This document shows, piece after piece, positions 6,017-15,457 of a stretch of 64,000 nucleotides of DNA. The notes below the pieces were generated by a model. That model saw only the letters and a list, made by a program, of their open reading frames with translations. It was not told the DNA's origin and searched no databases. Source of the stretch: Bacillota bacterium. Lineage in GTDB: Bacteria > Bacillota > Clostridia > Lachnospirales > Anaerotignaceae. The stretch spans positions 1 through 64,000 of the forward strand of contig JAETUG010000006.1 in assembly GCA_021768705.1 (NCBI GenBank), written 5' to 3'. The number at the start of each line of letters is the position of its first letter. The stretch's first letter is position 1. The position numbers and the translations under genes are program-made.

Positions 6017-9000
6017 TTATTTGAAGTATTCTACCATAGATTTGAACAGCTTCATATCATAGTTGCCTTCTACGTTCTGATACAGACCGTCACCAATACG
6101 TTCTGCATGGCCCATCTTACCGATGACACGACCATCGGGAGAGATCAGACCTTCGATTGCATAAGTAGAACCATTGGGATTGAACTGGATATCATTGGTA
6201 GGCAGACCCTTTTCGTCTACATACTGTGTCAGGATCTGACCTTTTGCCGCCAGTTCCTGCACCAGTTTATCTTCCATCAGAATACGCCCTTCGCCATGGG
6301 AAATAGGCACACTGAAGATATCGCCGGCTTTCACATTTGTCAGCCAAGGAGATTTTTCTGTTGCCAGTCTCACACGAACAATCTTAGACTGGTGTCTGCT
6401 AATGGTATTGTAGGACAAAGTAGGACAAGTTTCATCTGTATCGATGATTTCACCATAAGGCACCAGCCCCAGCTTGATCAATGCCTGGAAACCGTTACAG
6501 ATACCGCAGATCAGACCATCTCTTTCTTTCAGGTGAGCAGTTACCGCTTCCTTGATCTCAGGGTTACGGAAGAATGCTGTAATGAATTTACCGGAACCAT
6601 CTGGTTCGTCACCGCCGGAGAAGCCACCGGGAATAAAGATTGTCTGGGACTGTTTCACTTCTTTTGCGAAGCGTTCGATGGAATCTGCAATGCCAGATGC
6701 GGACAGGTTGTTGATAACGAAGATCTCAGCCTTTGCGCCAGCCCGTTCAACGGCTTTTGCAGAGTCGAATTCGCAGTTTGTACCGGGGAATACAGGGATC
6801 AGCACACGAGGTTTTGCAACGGATGCTGCTGCCTTATAGGTAATGCCATCTGCTTTTGTTGTGAAAGCAGGGATTTCTGCTTTTTTCGCTGCCGCAGCAT
6901 GCATAGGATAGATTTCTTCCAGTTTATTTTCATAAGCTGCAAAGATTTCTTCCAGCGCAATGCTTTCGCTGCCGCAAACAATAGCACTGCCGCCTGTCGT
7001 GCCCAGCAGGATGCCTGCTTCTGCATCTGCTGTCAATTCCAGAACGAATGCGCCATAATTGTAGCCAAAGATATCCTCCTTGCTTACACCATCAGCATAA
7101 GTGAAGCCGATATCGTTACCCATAGCCATTTTCAGGATCGCTTCTGCAACACCACCGTAGGTAGGTGTATAAGCCGCTGCAACCTTGCCTTCTCTCATCA
7201 GACCGGTTACCACATCGAATACCTTCTTCAGGCTGTCTGTAGTAGGCAGACCGTCTTTATCATATTCAGGTTTCACCAGAACCACTTTATGGCCTTCGCC
7301 TTTGAATTCAGGAGAAACGATGTTGTTGATATGATCTGTTGTTACCGCAAAGGAAACCAGTGTGGGAGGTACGTCGATATGTTCGAAAGTACCACTCATG
7401 GAGTCTTTGCCGCCGATAGCAGCGATTTCCAGCCCCTTCTGCGCCATAAATGCACCCAGCAGAGCCGCAAGAGGCTTGCCCCAGCGTTTGCCGTCTTTCA
7501 TGGGTTTTTCGAAATATTCCTGGAAGGACAGATATACATCTTCAAATTTTGCGCCTGTGGCAACCAGCTTCGCAACAGATTCCACAACTGCCAGATATGC
7601 ACTGTGGTAAGGGCTCTTTTCCGCGATAAAAGGATTATAGCCCCAAGCCATCAGAGAGCAGGTTGTTGTATCCTGCTTTTCTACAGATACTTTATTTACC
7701 ATTGCCTGGATAGGTGTTTTCTGGTTTTTGCCGCCGAAAGGCATCAGAACCGTACCGGCACCGATGGTGGAGTCGAAACGTTCGGACAGACCTCTCTTGG
7801 AGCATACATTCAGATCCTGCGCCAGTTCCATATAGCCTTTTTTGAAATCTGCGGGGATTTCTTTTGCGAAGGGCTGAGGAGCCGCAGGAGCGATGTCGAT
7901 ATGTTTTTCCGCACCGTTGGAATCCAGGAATTCACGGGAGATATTCACAATATTTTTGCCGTTCCAGTTCATCACCAGATAAGGTTTTTCTGTCACTCTG
8001 GCAACTACGGTTGCTTCCAGGTTTTCTGCGTAAGCCAGTTCTTTGAAGCGTTCTACGTCTGCTGCAGCAACAACAACTGCCATTCTTTCCTGAGATTCGG
8101 AAATTGCCAGCTCTGTACCGTCCAGGCCGTCATATTTTTTAGGTACTGCATTCAGGTCGATTTCCAGACCATCTGCCAGTTCGCCGATGGCAACAGAAAC
8201 ACCGCCGGCACCAAAGTCATTACAACGTTTGATGAGCTTGGATGCTTCGGGATTTCTAAACAATCTCTGCAGCTTTCTTTCTTCGGGAGCATTCCCCTTC
8301 TGTACTTCTGCGCCGCAGCTTTCCAAGGATTCCAATGTATGGGATTTGGAGGAGCCTGTTGCACCGCCACAGCCATCACGGCCTGTTTTGCCGCCCAACA
8401 GGATTACGATATCACTGTCCACAGGACGTTCTCTGCGTACGTTTTCCGCAGGAGCCGCTGCGATCACCGCACCGATCTCCATTCTCTTTGCAACATAACC
8501 GTCATGGTACAGTTCATCTACCTGACCTGTTGCCAGACCGATCTGGTTGCCGTAGGAGCTGTAACCGGCGGCAGCCGTTGTCACGATCTTACGCTGAGGC
8601 AGCTTGCCCCGCATGGTTTCGGAAACGGGTGTCAGAGGGTTGCCTGCGCCTGTTACACGCATTGCAGCGTAAACATAGGAACGACCGCTCAGAGGGTCAC
8701 GGATGGCGCCGCCCACGCAGGTTGCCGCACCACCGAAGGGTTCGATTTCTGTAGGATGGTTGTGGGTTTCATTTTTGAACAGCAGCAGCCATTTCTGTGT
8801 TTCGCCTTCCACATCCACGTCGATCTTTACCGTACAAGCGTTGATTTCTTCGGATTCATCCAGCTTATCCAGCTTGCCTTCCTTTTTCAGGAATTTTGCA
8901 ACGATCGTCCCCATATCCATCAGGTTGATGGGCTTTGTTCTGCCGATGGCTGCTCTGGTTGCCAGATATTCATTATAAGCCGCCTGCAGTACTTCATCTT

Positions 9001-9709
9001 CAAATTTGATGCTGTCGATGGTTGTCAGGAATGTGGTATGGCGGCAGTGATCGGACCAGTAGGTATCGATCATCTTGATCTCTGTAATGGTAGGGTCTCT
9101 CTGTTCCTCCAGGAAATACTTCTGGCAAACCTTGATATCATCCAAATCCATTGCCAGACCATTATCTTTGATGAATGCCATCAGGGCTGTTTCATCCAAG
9201 CCACGGAAACCATCAACGATTGCAACTTCTGTGGGAATTTCGTATTTTACATCCAGCGTATCGAAAGCATCCAGTGTTGCTTCTCTGGATTCTACAGGGT
9301 TGATGAGGAATTTTTTGATTGCATCCACATCATCTTCTGTCAGTGTGCCATACAGAACATAAACTTTTGCTGTTTTCACCAGAGGTCTTTCCTGTTTGGA
9401 AATGATCTGGATACATTCTGCAGCGGAATTTGCTCTCTGGTCGAACTGACCGGGCAAATATTCCACAGCAAATACAGCTGCGCCATCAGTGGGGATCTCT
9501 TCTCTCAGATCATCCAGCTGAGGTTCGGAAAACACAGTCTGTTTGCAGTAATCAAACAGTTCTTTATCAATGTGTTCCACATCGTAACGGTTCAAAAGGC
9601 GCAGATCTGTCAGACCTTTGATGCCCAGCAAATTGACGATATCGCCTTTCAGGGAGGCTGCTTCCGCAGCCAGACCCTGTTTCTTTTCAACATAAATTCT
9701 ATAAACCAT
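6017..9709 (-). CDS. purL: phosphoribosylformylglycinamidine synthase, single-chain
   Basis: Converts FGAR, glutamine and ATP to FGAM, step 4 of purine synthesis. 1230 residues: N-terminal PurS-like region, tandem AIRS-type synthase halves (HNHPTEIEPFGGAATCVGG and GGKDSMSGTF show the nucleotide-site motifs), and a C-terminal glutaminase from about residue 970 (PVFPGTNCEFD) with nucleophile Cys in GICNGFQA (about 1071) and catalytic His in SHGEGR (about 1138). This is the single-polypeptide form, not the PurS/PurQ/PurL complex of Bacillus. ATG 9709 follows GGAGGTATAACC; the gene starts 2 bases after the purD stop. Last gene of the purine operon. The opposite strand carries a long fortuitous open frame caused by codon bias. 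Confidence 0.97.
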   Translation of the reverse strand: MVYRIYVEKKQGLAAEAASLKGDIVNLLGIKGLTDLRLLNRYDVEHIDKELFDYCKQTVFSEPQLDDLREEIPTDGAAVFAVEYLPGQFDQRANSAAECIQIISKQERPLVKTAKVYVLYGTLTEDDVDAIKKFLINPVESREATLDAFDTLDVKYEIPTEVAIVDGFRGLDETALMAFIKDNGLAMDLDDIKVCQKYFLEEQRDPTITEIKMIDTYWSDHCRHTTFLTTIDSIKFEDEVLQAAYNEYLATRAAIGRTKPINLMDMGTIVAKFLKKEGKLDKLDESEEINACTVKIDVDVEGETQKWLLLFKNETHNHPTEIEPFGGAATCVGGAIRDPLSGRSYVYAAMRVTGAGNPLTPVSETMRGKLPQRKIVTTAAAGYSSYGNQIGLATGQVDELYHDGYVAKRMEIGAVIAAAPAENVRRERPVDSDIVILLGGKTGRDGCGGATGSSKSHTLESLESCGAEVQKGNAPEERKLQRLFRNPEASKLIKRCNDFGAGGVSVAIGELADGLEIDLNAVPKKYDGLDGTELAISESQERMAVVVAAADVERFKELAYAENLEATVVARVTEKPYLVMNWNGKNIVNISREFLDSNGAEKHIDIAPAAPQPFAKEIPADFKKGYMELAQDLNVCSKRGLSERFDSTIGAGTVLMPFGGKNQKTPIQAMVNKVSVEKQDTTTCSLMAWGYNPFIAEKSPYHSAYLAVVESVAKLVATGAKFEDVYLSFQEYFEKPMKDGKRWGKPLAALLGAFMAQKGLEIAAIGGKDSMSGTFEHIDVPPTLVSFAVTTDHINNIVSPEFKGEGHKVVLVKPEYDKDGLPTTDSLKKVFDVVTGLMREGKVAAAYTPTYGGVAEAILKMAMGNDIGFTYADGVSKEDIFGYNYGAFVLELTADAEAGILLGTTGGSAIVCGSESIALEEIFAAYENKLEEIYPMHAAAAKKAEIPAFTTKADGITYKAAASVAKPRVLIPVFPGTNCEFDSAKAVERAGAKAEIFVINNLSASGIADSIERFAKEVKQSQTIFIPGGFSGGDEPDGSGKFITAFFRNPEIKEAVTAHLKERDGLICGICNGFQALIKLGLVPYGEIIDTDETCPTLSYNTISRHQSKIVRVRLATEKSPWLTNVKAGDIFSVPISHGEGRILMEDKLVQELAAKGQILTQYVDEKGLPTNDIQFNPNGSTYAIEGLISPDGRVIGKMGHAERIGDGLYQNVEGNYDMKLFKSMVEYFK

Positions 9710-9711
9710 GG

Positions 9712-10974
9712 TTATACCTCCGCCGCAAGGGCTTTTTTACCGATGTCGTTTCTATAGTATGCGTTGTCGAATTTTACTGTTTTTACGCTTTCATAGGCTT
9801 TTGCAATGGCTTCGGGCAGTGTATCTGCGATTTCTGTTACACCCAGTACACGACCGCCGTTTGTCAGCAACTTGCCATCTGCTTCCTTTGCACCGGCCAC
9901 AAAGATGAGCTTGTCCTCTGCGGGCAGTGTGATTTCGAAGCCTTTTTCATAGCTCTGGGGATAGCCTGCGGAAGCCATGATGACACAGCAAGCCGCTTTG
10001 TCGCTGAATTTTACTTCCACATCCGCAAGTTTTTCCGCTGCCACAGCCTGCATGATCGTCAGCAGGTCGCTTTCCAGTAGGGGCAGTACTACCTGTGTTT
10101 CGGGGTCGCCAAAACGGCAGTTATATTCGATCACCTTGGGGCCATTGGGTGTGATCATCAGCCCAAAGAACAGACAGCCCTTGAAGGTGCGGCCTTCTGC
10201 GTTCATTGCTTCCATAGTAGGAACGAAGATCTTGTCCATACATTCCTTTGCCACTGCTTCTGTATAAAAAGGATTGGGGGCGATAGTACCCATACCGCCT
10301 GTATTCAGGCCTTTATCCCCATCCAGCGCTCTCTTGTGGTCCATTGCAGAAACCATAGGAACCATTGTCTTACCATCTGTGAAAGCCAGAACGGAAACCT
10401 CGGGGCCTGTCATAAATTCTTCGATAACGATATGGTCACCGCTGGCACCGAATATTTTATCTGCCATCATAGAACGTACGGCATCCTGCGCCTGTTCTTT
10501 TGTTTCAGCGATGATAACGCCCTTACCCAAAGCCAAACCATCCGCCTTGATTACCGTAGGCAGGGGTGCTGTTTCCAGATATGCCAGTGCTTTTTCCATA
10601 TCGTCGAATACTTCATAAGCCGCTGTGGGGATACCATATTTTTTCATCAGATTTTTGGAAAAAACCTTGCTGCCTTCCAGGATCGCAGCTTTTTTATCAG
10701 GGCCGAAGCAAGGGATACCAATGGCATTCAGGGCATCTACCATACCCAATACCAGAGGGTCATCGGGTGCGACTATTGCGAAATCAATAGCCTTTTCCTT
10801 TGCGAAAGCCACAACGCCTTCGACATCCTTTGCGCTGATATCCACACAGGTAGCATCCTTAGCGATACCGCCGTTGCCAGGCAGTGCGTACAGTTCTGTT
10901 ACCGTGGGATTTTCTTTGATTTTTTTGATGATAGCGTGCTCTCTGCCGCCACCACCGACCATCATAACCTTCAT
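9712..10974 (-). CDS. purD: phosphoribosylamine-glycine ligase (GAR synthetase)
   Basis: ATP-grasp enzyme joining phosphoribosylamine and glycine, step 2 of purine synthesis. 420 residues, usual length for the stand-alone enzyme. N-terminal GGGGREHAI (7-15), ATP-grasp core with KADGLALGKGV and the metal-binding end of the active site in IEYNCRFGDPETQ; GLNTGGMG is also conserved. ATG 10974 has GGAGAT upstream. It lies 19 bases after the formyltransferase gene and ends 2 bases before purL, so it is in the same transcription unit. No sign of fusion to purN or purM, as happens in eukaryotes. Confidence 0.97.
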   Translation of the reverse strand: MKVMMVGGGGREHAIIKKIKENPTVTELYALPGNGGIAKDATCVDISAKDVEGVVAFAKEKAIDFAIVAPDDPLVLGMVDALNAIGIPCFGPDKKAAILEGSKVFSKNLMKKYGIPTAAYEVFDDMEKALAYLETAPLPTVIKADGLALGKGVIIAETKEQAQDAVRSMMADKIFGASGDHIVIEEFMTGPEVSVLAFTDGKTMVPMVSAMDHKRALDGDKGLNTGGMGTIAPNPFYTEAVAKECMDKIFVPTMEAMNAEGRTFKGCLFFGLMITPNGPKVIEYNCRFGDPETQVVLPLLESDLLTIMQAVAAEKLADVEVKFSDKAACCVIMASAGYPQSYEKGFEITLPAEDKLIFVAGAKEADGKLLTNGGRVLGVTEIADTLPEAIAKAYESVKTVKFDNAYYRNDIGKKALAAEV

Positions 10975-10993
10975 TTGTATATCTCCTTTCGGA

Positions 10994-12178
10994 TTAGTGG
11001 TGGAACAGTCTCATACCGGTGAATGCCATTGCCATGCCAAATCTGTTGCAGGTTGCGATAACATTATCATCACGGATGGAGCCGCCGGGTTCCGCAATAT
11101 AGGAAACGCCGCTCTTTGCTGCCCGTTCGATATTGTCACCGAAGGGGAAGAATGCATCAGAGCCCAGAGCCACGCCTTTGATGGTGGACAGGTATGCTTT
11201 CTTTTCTTCTTTTGTCAGAGGTTCGGGTTTTTCGGAGAACAGTGTCTGCCATGTGCCTTCTGCCAGAACGTCTTCGTAATCATCAGAGATATAAACATCG
11301 ATGGTGTTGTCTCTGTCGGGGCGGCCAACTGTGGGCAGGAAAGGCAGATTCAGAACCTTTTCATGCTGTCTCAGGTGCCAGATATCCGCTTTGTTGCCTG
11401 CCAGTCTGGTGCAGTGGATTCTGGACTGCTGACCGGCACCAACGCCGATGGCCTGACCGTCTTTTGCGAAGCATACAGAGTTGGACTGTGTATATTTCAG
11501 TGTGATCAGCGCAATGATCAGGTCACGTTTTGCTTCTTCGGGCAGTTCTTTGTTTTCTGTTACCACGTTATCCAGCAGGGCTCTGTTGATTTCGAAATTG
11601 TTTCTGCCCTGTTCGAAAGTGATGCCGTAAACCTGTTTCTTTTCCTGTACGGCAGGAACGTAGTTGGGATCGATCTTTACGATATTGTAGCTGCCTTTTC
11701 TTTTGCTTTTCAGGATTTCCAGTGCTTCGTCTGTATAGCCGGGCGCAATGATACCATCGGAAACCTCTCTCTTGATGATGTTTGCTGTTGTAACATCGCA
11801 AACATCGCTCAGAGCGATCCAGTCACCGAAGGAGGACATTCTGTCTGTGCCCCTTGCTCTTGCATAAGCCAGTGCCAAAGGGGAATCATCCAGACCTTCG
11901 ATATCATCTACGAAGCAGGCTTTTTTCAGGGCATCACTCATGGGTGTGCCTACTGCCGCAGAGGTAGGGCTAACGTGCTTAAAGGATGTTGCAGCAGGCA
12001 TACCCAATGCATCCTTGATTTCTTTTACCAACTGCCAGCTGTTGAAAGCATCCAGAAAGTTGATGTAGCCGGGTTTGCCGTTCAAAATCTCGATAGGCAG
12101 ATCAGCACCATCTTCCATGAAAATTTTTGCAGGCTTCTGGTTGGGGTTACAGCCATATTTCAATTCAAACTCTTTCAT
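10994..12178 (-). CDS. stand-alone AICAR formyltransferase
   Basis: Transfers a formyl group from 10-formyl-THF to AICAR to give FAICAR, the penultimate step of IMP synthesis. 394 residues. It carries the AICARFT domain of PurH, with the catalytic pair K67-H68 in SFKHVSPTSAAVG and a second conserved segment FGDWIALSDVCD, plus IAEPGGSIRDD near the end. The N-terminal IMP-cyclohydrolase (MGS-like) domain of bifunctional PurH is absent; that job falls to the adjacent upstream PurO-type gene. ATG 12178 follows AGAGGGG. Order and spacing place it third from the end of the purine operon. Confidence 0.93.
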   Translation of the reverse strand: MKEFELKYGCNPNQKPAKIFMEDGADLPIEILNGKPGYINFLDAFNSWQLVKEIKDALGMPAATSFKHVSPTSAAVGTPMSDALKKACFVDDIEGLDDSPLALAYARARGTDRMSSFGDWIALSDVCDVTTANIIKREVSDGIIAPGYTDEALEILKSKRKGSYNIVKIDPNYVPAVQEKKQVYGITFEQGRNNFEINRALLDNVVTENKELPEEAKRDLIIALITLKYTQSNSVCFAKDGQAIGVGAGQQSRIHCTRLAGNKADIWHLRQHEKVLNLPFLPTVGRPDRDNTIDVYISDDYEDVLAEGTWQTLFSEKPEPLTKEEKKAYLSTIKGVALGSDAFFPFGDNIERAAKSGVSYIAEPGGSIRDDNVIATCNRFGMAMAFTGMRLFHH

Positions 12179-12197
12179 TTTCAGAATCCCCTCTCTT

Positions 12198-12917
12198 TTA
12201 TTCGTATTTATTGATCATTCTATTTTCTACTGCGCCTGTTTTCAGGTCTGTAAATCTCACATAGATGGAGATTTTGTTCTGTTCGTTCAGGTTTTCCCAG
12301 ATTTCCTTTGTCCAAGCATCAATATCGTTGGGAACTGTGGTTCTTTCGGGTTCTCCCTGGAAAGTAGGCAGAGGGCTGCCATCGCCCATATAGGTATGGA
12401 TGAAGTGGCCTACGCCAGCCAGTGCTTGATAGGAATATGTGAATCTGTTGCAGGCTGTGCCTTCTGCATCCGCACTCTTCAGGATGCTCATTTTATATGT
12501 AAAATCGCCGTCAGCAAAAGTCAGCATACCGCTGATTCTGGGTGTCCAGTTGGGGCCGTCAGGTTCGAATTCTCTTGTTTCCAGGGCATCTTCGAAGGAT
12601 TTGCCGTCCAGAACGAAATCACGGATGGTATCTGTCTGGTCACCGTTTGTAACGATCAACTTGCCATCCAGCTTACGAACAGGTGCATAGATGATAAGAG
12701 AAGGATCTTCCACTTTAGACTCATCGTAAGGGTAGATCATCACATCTTCGCCCTCCTCTTTGAAGATACGGTTGCGGCTGTTATCGCTGCGGCCCATGAT
12801 GAAATATGCAATGGCTGCCTTTGTGCCGTCTTCTGTTTTACCGATGACGATACCACGGCCAACATAGCTGTTATCTTTTACCAAATCTTTCATTGTATCT
12901 TTCTGATAAACATTCAT
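12198..12917 (-). CDS. purO: IMP cyclohydrolase, PurO type
   Basis: Closes the ring of FAICAR to IMP, the last step of de novo purine synthesis. The 239-residue sequence (NSYVGRGIVIGKTEDG at about 16-31, YFIMGRSDNSRNRIF at 38-52, GPNWTPRISGML about 126) fits the PurO/IMP-cyclohydrolase family first described in archaea and unrelated to the N-terminal domain of PurH. Gene order supports the call: it sits between purN and the stand-alone formyltransferase, together replacing one bifunctional purH. ATG 12917 is preceded by an AAAGAAAGAGG-type site. Family assignment from memory of motifs; the reaction is strongly supported by context. Confidence 0.88.
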   Translation of the reverse strand: MNVYQKDTMKDLVKDNSYVGRGIVIGKTEDGTKAAIAYFIMGRSDNSRNRIFKEEGEDVMIYPYDESKVEDPSLIIYAPVRKLDGKLIVTNGDQTDTIRDFVLDGKSFEDALETREFEPDGPNWTPRISGMLTFADGDFTYKMSILKSADAEGTACNRFTYSYQALAGVGHFIHTYMGDGSPLPTFQGEPERTTVPNDIDAWTKEIWENLNEQNKISIYVRFTDLKTGAVENRMINKYE

Positions 12918-12921
12918 TGTT

Positions 12922-13530
12922 TTAACCTCTTTCTTTCTGAAGCTTCGCTGCTACCATTTCAACTGCCTTGGGAAGCAGGATCCATTCTGCCTGTTCCATG
13001 ACTCTTTTCTGCAGTACTTCAGGGGTATCGTCCTCCTGAATTTCCACTGCTTTTTGGAGGATGATTTCACCCCCGTCTGGAATTTCATTGACATAATGCA
13101 CCGTTGCCCCTGTCACCTTCACGCCATAGGCCAGTGCAGCTTCATGAACGTGCAGCCCATAAAAGCCCTTGCCGCAGAAGGAAGGGATCAGAGAAGGATG
13201 CACATTGACGATACGCTTGGGATAAGCAGCTGTGAAGTTTTCACTCAGGATAGACATGAAGCCTGCCAGAACGATCATTTCAATGCCTCTTTCCGCAAGG
13301 ATGGTTTTCACCGCTTCTTCATATGCAATCTGAGAATCAAATTCTTTGCGTTTTACCACTACGGAAGGGATGTTATTTTCCGCTGCTCTTGTCAGAGCAT
13401 AAGCAGTATCATTGCTGGCCAGAACCAGTTCGATCTTGCCGCTGGGGATTTCCCCTCTTTTTTCCGCATCGATCAATGCCTGCAGGTTTGTGCCGCCGCC
13501 GGAAACAAATACGGCAATCTTTGTTTTCAT
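12922..13530 (-). CDS. purN: phosphoribosylglycinamide formyltransferase 1
   Basis: Uses 10-formyl-THF to formylate GAR, step 3 of purine synthesis. About 202 residues, usual length. Visible: Rossmann start VFVSGGGTNLQALIDA, the catalytic signature NVHPSLIPSF with the active-site His, and the Asp of IPDGGEII. The ATG at 13530 overlaps the purM stop by one base (TGATG), so translation is coupled to purM; TTG codons at 13533-13536 would be unlikely starts. It ends 4 bases before purO. Confidence 0.96.
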   Translation of the reverse strand: MKTKIAVFVSGGGTNLQALIDAEKRGEIPSGKIELVLASNDTAYALTRAAENNIPSVVVKRKEFDSQIAYEEAVKTILAERGIEMIVLAGFMSILSENFTAAYPKRIVNVHPSLIPSFCGKGFYGLHVHEAALAYGVKVTGATVHYVNEIPDGGEIILQKAVEIQEDDTPEVLQKRVMEQAEWILLPKAVEMVAAKLQKERG

Positions 13531-14567
13531 CAACAAATGACAACACCTTCCTCAGAAGCAACGATTTCGCCCATGATATAAGCATCTTCGCCATTTGCTT
13601 TCAAGATTTCGATTGCTTTTTCCGCATCTTCTTTTGCAACAACAACGCTCATGCCAACGCCCATGTTGAAGGTATTAAACATATCTCTTTCGGGGATATT
13701 GCCTTTTTCCATAATCAGATCAAAGATGGCAGGGATTCTCAGGCTTGCTTTATCGATCTTCGCACCAAAGCCCTTGGGAATGCTTCTGGGGATATTTTCA
13801 TAGAAGCCGCCGCCTGTGATATGGGAAACAGCTTTTACTGTCACTTCTTCAAACAGAGCCAGCATGGGTTTTACATAGATTTTTGTGGGAGCCAGCAGTG
13901 CTTCGCCGATGGATTTGCCGCCCAGTCTTTCCAGAGGAGTTTTGATATCGGTATGTTCCACATCCAGCACACGACGTACCAGAGAGAAACCGTTGGAATG
14001 TACACCGCTGGAAGGCAGAGCCAGGATCACATCACCTGCTTTGATTGTCTTATTGTTCAGAATCTTATCTTTATCTACAACACCTACAGCAAAGCCAGCC
14101 AGATCGTATTCATCTTCGGGATAGAAACCGGGCATTTCTGCTGTTTCGCCGCCGATCAGGGATGCGCCTGACTGTACACAGCCTTCTGCAACACCGGAAA
14201 CGATGGATGCTACTTTTTCAGGGAAGTTTTTGCCAACTGCAATATAGTCCAGAAAGAACAGAGGTTTTGCACCAACACAGATGATATCGTTTACGCACAT
14301 AGCTACACAGTCGATACCCACTGTATCATGCTTGTCCATCAGGAATGCCAGCTTCAGTTTTGTACCAACGCCGTCTGTACCGCTGACCAAAACAGGTTTT
14401 GTGATGCCTGTCATATCCAATTCAAACAGGCCGCCAAAACCGCCGATATCGCCCATCACACCGGATGTCATTGTTTTTGCGATATGCTCTTTCATCAGTT
14501 CTACCGCCTTATACCCTGCAGTAATGTCTACGCCTGCTGCTTTATAGCTTTCACTCTGGCTTTTCAT
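13530..14567 (-). CDS. purM: phosphoribosylformylglycinamidine cyclo-ligase (AIR synthetase)
   Basis: ATP-dependent cyclisation of FGAM to AIR, step 5 of purine synthesis. 345 residues, normal length for this homodimeric enzyme. The nucleotide site motif [10 protein letters not shown] (about 63-72) and [12 protein letters not shown]-like segment ([16 protein letters not shown]) are intact, as is the Gly-rich [13 protein letters not shown]. The stop overlaps purN. About 80 bases separate it from purE; no terminator is seen in that gap, so one operon is likely. Confidence 0.97.
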   Translation of the reverse strand: MKSQSESYKAAGVDITAGYKAVELMKEHIAKTMTSGVMGDIGGFGGLFELDMTGITKPVLVSGTDGVGTKLKLAFLMDKHDTVGIDCVAMCVNDIICVGAKPLFFLDYIAVGKNFPEKVASIVSGVAEGCVQSGASLIGGETAEMPGFYPEDEYDLAGFAVGVVDKDKILNNKTIKAGDVILALPSSGVHSNGFSLVRRVLDVEHTDIKTPLERLGGKSIGEALLAPTKIYVKPMLALFEEVTVKAVSHITGGGFYENIPRSIPKGFGAKIDKASLRIPAIFDLIMEKGNIPERDMFNTFNMGVGMSVVVAKEDAEKAIEILKANGEDAYIMGEIVASEEGVVIC

Positions 14568-14647
14568 TATGTTACTCCTCTCTTGGCCTTCGCCTTTTCT
14601 TATATGTTAATGTTGATTGTTTCCTTATAAATTAAAATGATTTTAAC

Positions 14648-15142
14648 TTACTTTGCGTATCTCGCCTCTAATGCAGCATTCTTTTCCAGTACCTTTGCTG
14701 CTGCTTCCGCCCTTGCATTGTCCAGTTTTGCTGCCAGGGCTGCATCTTCCACAGCCAAGATCTGGATCGCCAGCAGTGCTGCGTTTTCCGCACCATCGAT
14801 GGCTACGGTTGCAACAGGCATACCGCCGGGCATCTGCACAGTGGAAAGCAGTGCATCCAGACCATCCAGTGTGGAGGATTTGATGGGGATACCGATCACG
14901 GGAAGTGTTGTATTGGCTGCCATAGCACCTGCCAGATGGGCTGCCTTGCCCGCTGCTGCGATAATGGCACCAAAGCCGTTTTCTCTTGCGCCTTTTGCAA
15001 AGGCTCTTGCTTCTTCAGGGGTTCTGTGCGCAGAGTATACATGTGCTTCAAAGGGCACATCGTATTTTTCCAGAGTTGCCATTGCTTTTTCCACTACAGG
15101 CAGGTCGCTGTCGCTGCCCATAACGATACCGATTTTCTTCAT
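14648..15142 (-). CDS. purE: N5-carboxyaminoimidazole ribonucleotide mutase, class I PurE
   Basis: Octameric mutase converting N5-CAIR to CAIR, step 7 of purine synthesis. 164 residues. The signature MGSDSDLP (8-15) and the catalytic SAHRTPE (42-48) are present, followed by [15 protein letters not shown]; this is the class I form that normally works with PurK, which is not in the window. ATG 15142 has GAGGAGGT upstream. It is the first gene of the purine operon and is preceded by a ZTP riboswitch, fitting its position just before the folate-dependent steps that deplete when ZTP (AICAR triphosphate) rises. Confidence 0.96.
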   Translation of the reverse strand: MKKIGIVMGSDSDLPVVEKAMATLEKYDVPFEAHVYSAHRTPEEARAFAKGARENGFGAIIAAAGKAAHLAGAMAANTTLPVIGIPIKSSTLDGLDALLSTVQMPGGMPVATVAIDGAENAALLAIQILAVEDAALAAKLDNARAEAAAKVLEKNAALEARYAK

Positions 15143-15185
15143 GGTTTACCTCCTCATCATCGTTTCATATATCATTTTTTGTCAT

Positions 15186-15236
15186 AAAAACACAAAAGGA
15201 CAGTCCTATTCTGTTTTACAGAAAACAGGACTGCCC
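15186..15236 (-). terminator. riboswitch-controlled intrinsic terminator
   Basis: On the minus strand GGGCAGTCCTGTTTTCTG (15235-15218) pairs with CAGAATAGGACTGTCC (15214-15199) around TAAAA, then TTTTGTGTTTTT. The 5' arm uses bases that belong to the 3' end of the ZTP aptamer (CTGGGCAG), so aptamer folding and terminator formation exclude each other. This is the expression platform: ligand binding should allow read-through into purE. Confidence 0.85.
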
Positions 15237-15325
15237 AGACGGTCGACAAAAAAGCAGTTCTGCACTGCTTTATCACGAACTTTTTGCTCCCCCATGGTTA
15301 CCCATTTTTCCGTCAGTTACAAAAA
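15231..15325 (-). ncRNA. ZTP (pfl) riboswitch aptamer
   Basis: Read on the minus strand the leader holds GTAACTGACGG (15320-15310), then an ATGGGTAACCAT hairpin with GGGGAGCA following, and the downstream conserved block CCGTCTGGGCAG (15242-15231) that pairs CGG/CCG back to the first part. This pairing of an 'ACTGRCGG' block with a distal 'CCGYCTGGGCA' block is the consensus of the pfl RNA, which senses ZTP/ZMP, a signal of 10-formyl-THF shortage. Location before purE and overlap with a terminator agree with known examples. Exact 5' boundary is approximate. Confidence 0.88.
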
Positions 15326-15346
15326 GTCTCATAGATTTACAGTTTT

Positions 15347-15375
15347 AGTCTATCACAAGGAAATTCCAGTGTCAA
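15347..15375 (-). promoter_or_regulatory. sigma-A promoter of purine operon
   Basis: On the minus strand TTGACA (15375-15370), 17-base spacer, TAGACT (15352-15347). Transcription would start near 15340, just before the ZTP aptamer. It lies 54 bases from the -35 of the divergent pyrimidine promoter. Confidence 0.8.
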
Positions 15376-15428
15376 TAAATTCTATCATTACATCTTATAG
15401 TAGATTTCCCCCTACTTTTATCTACATC

Positions 15429-15457
15429 TTGACACGAAAGACCCTTTGTGATATAGT
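15429..15457 (+). promoter_or_regulatory. sigma-A promoter of pyrimidine operon
   Basis: TTGACA (15429-15434), 17-base spacer, TATAGT (15452-15457), close to consensus. The leader before pyrC is only about 55 bases and shows no PyrR-type attenuator hairpin. The 376-base gap between purE and pyrC thus holds two divergent promoters and the ZTP riboswitch. Confidence 0.85.

Noticed and set aside
6107-9757. 1216-codon open frame opposite purL
   Set aside because: It follows from codon bias: the sense gene rarely uses TTA, CTA and TCA, so stops are missing on the other strand. It has no ribosome binding site, its composition is rich in Cys, His and Phe, and it fits no protein family.
10625-12214. 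529-codon open frame opposite purD and the formyltransferase
   Set aside because: Crosses the intergenic gap and two supported genes; no ribosome binding site.
15143-15345. Purine (xpt-type) riboswitch before purE
   Set aside because: The conserved purine-aptamer loop sequences are absent, while the pfl/ZTP blocks fit well.
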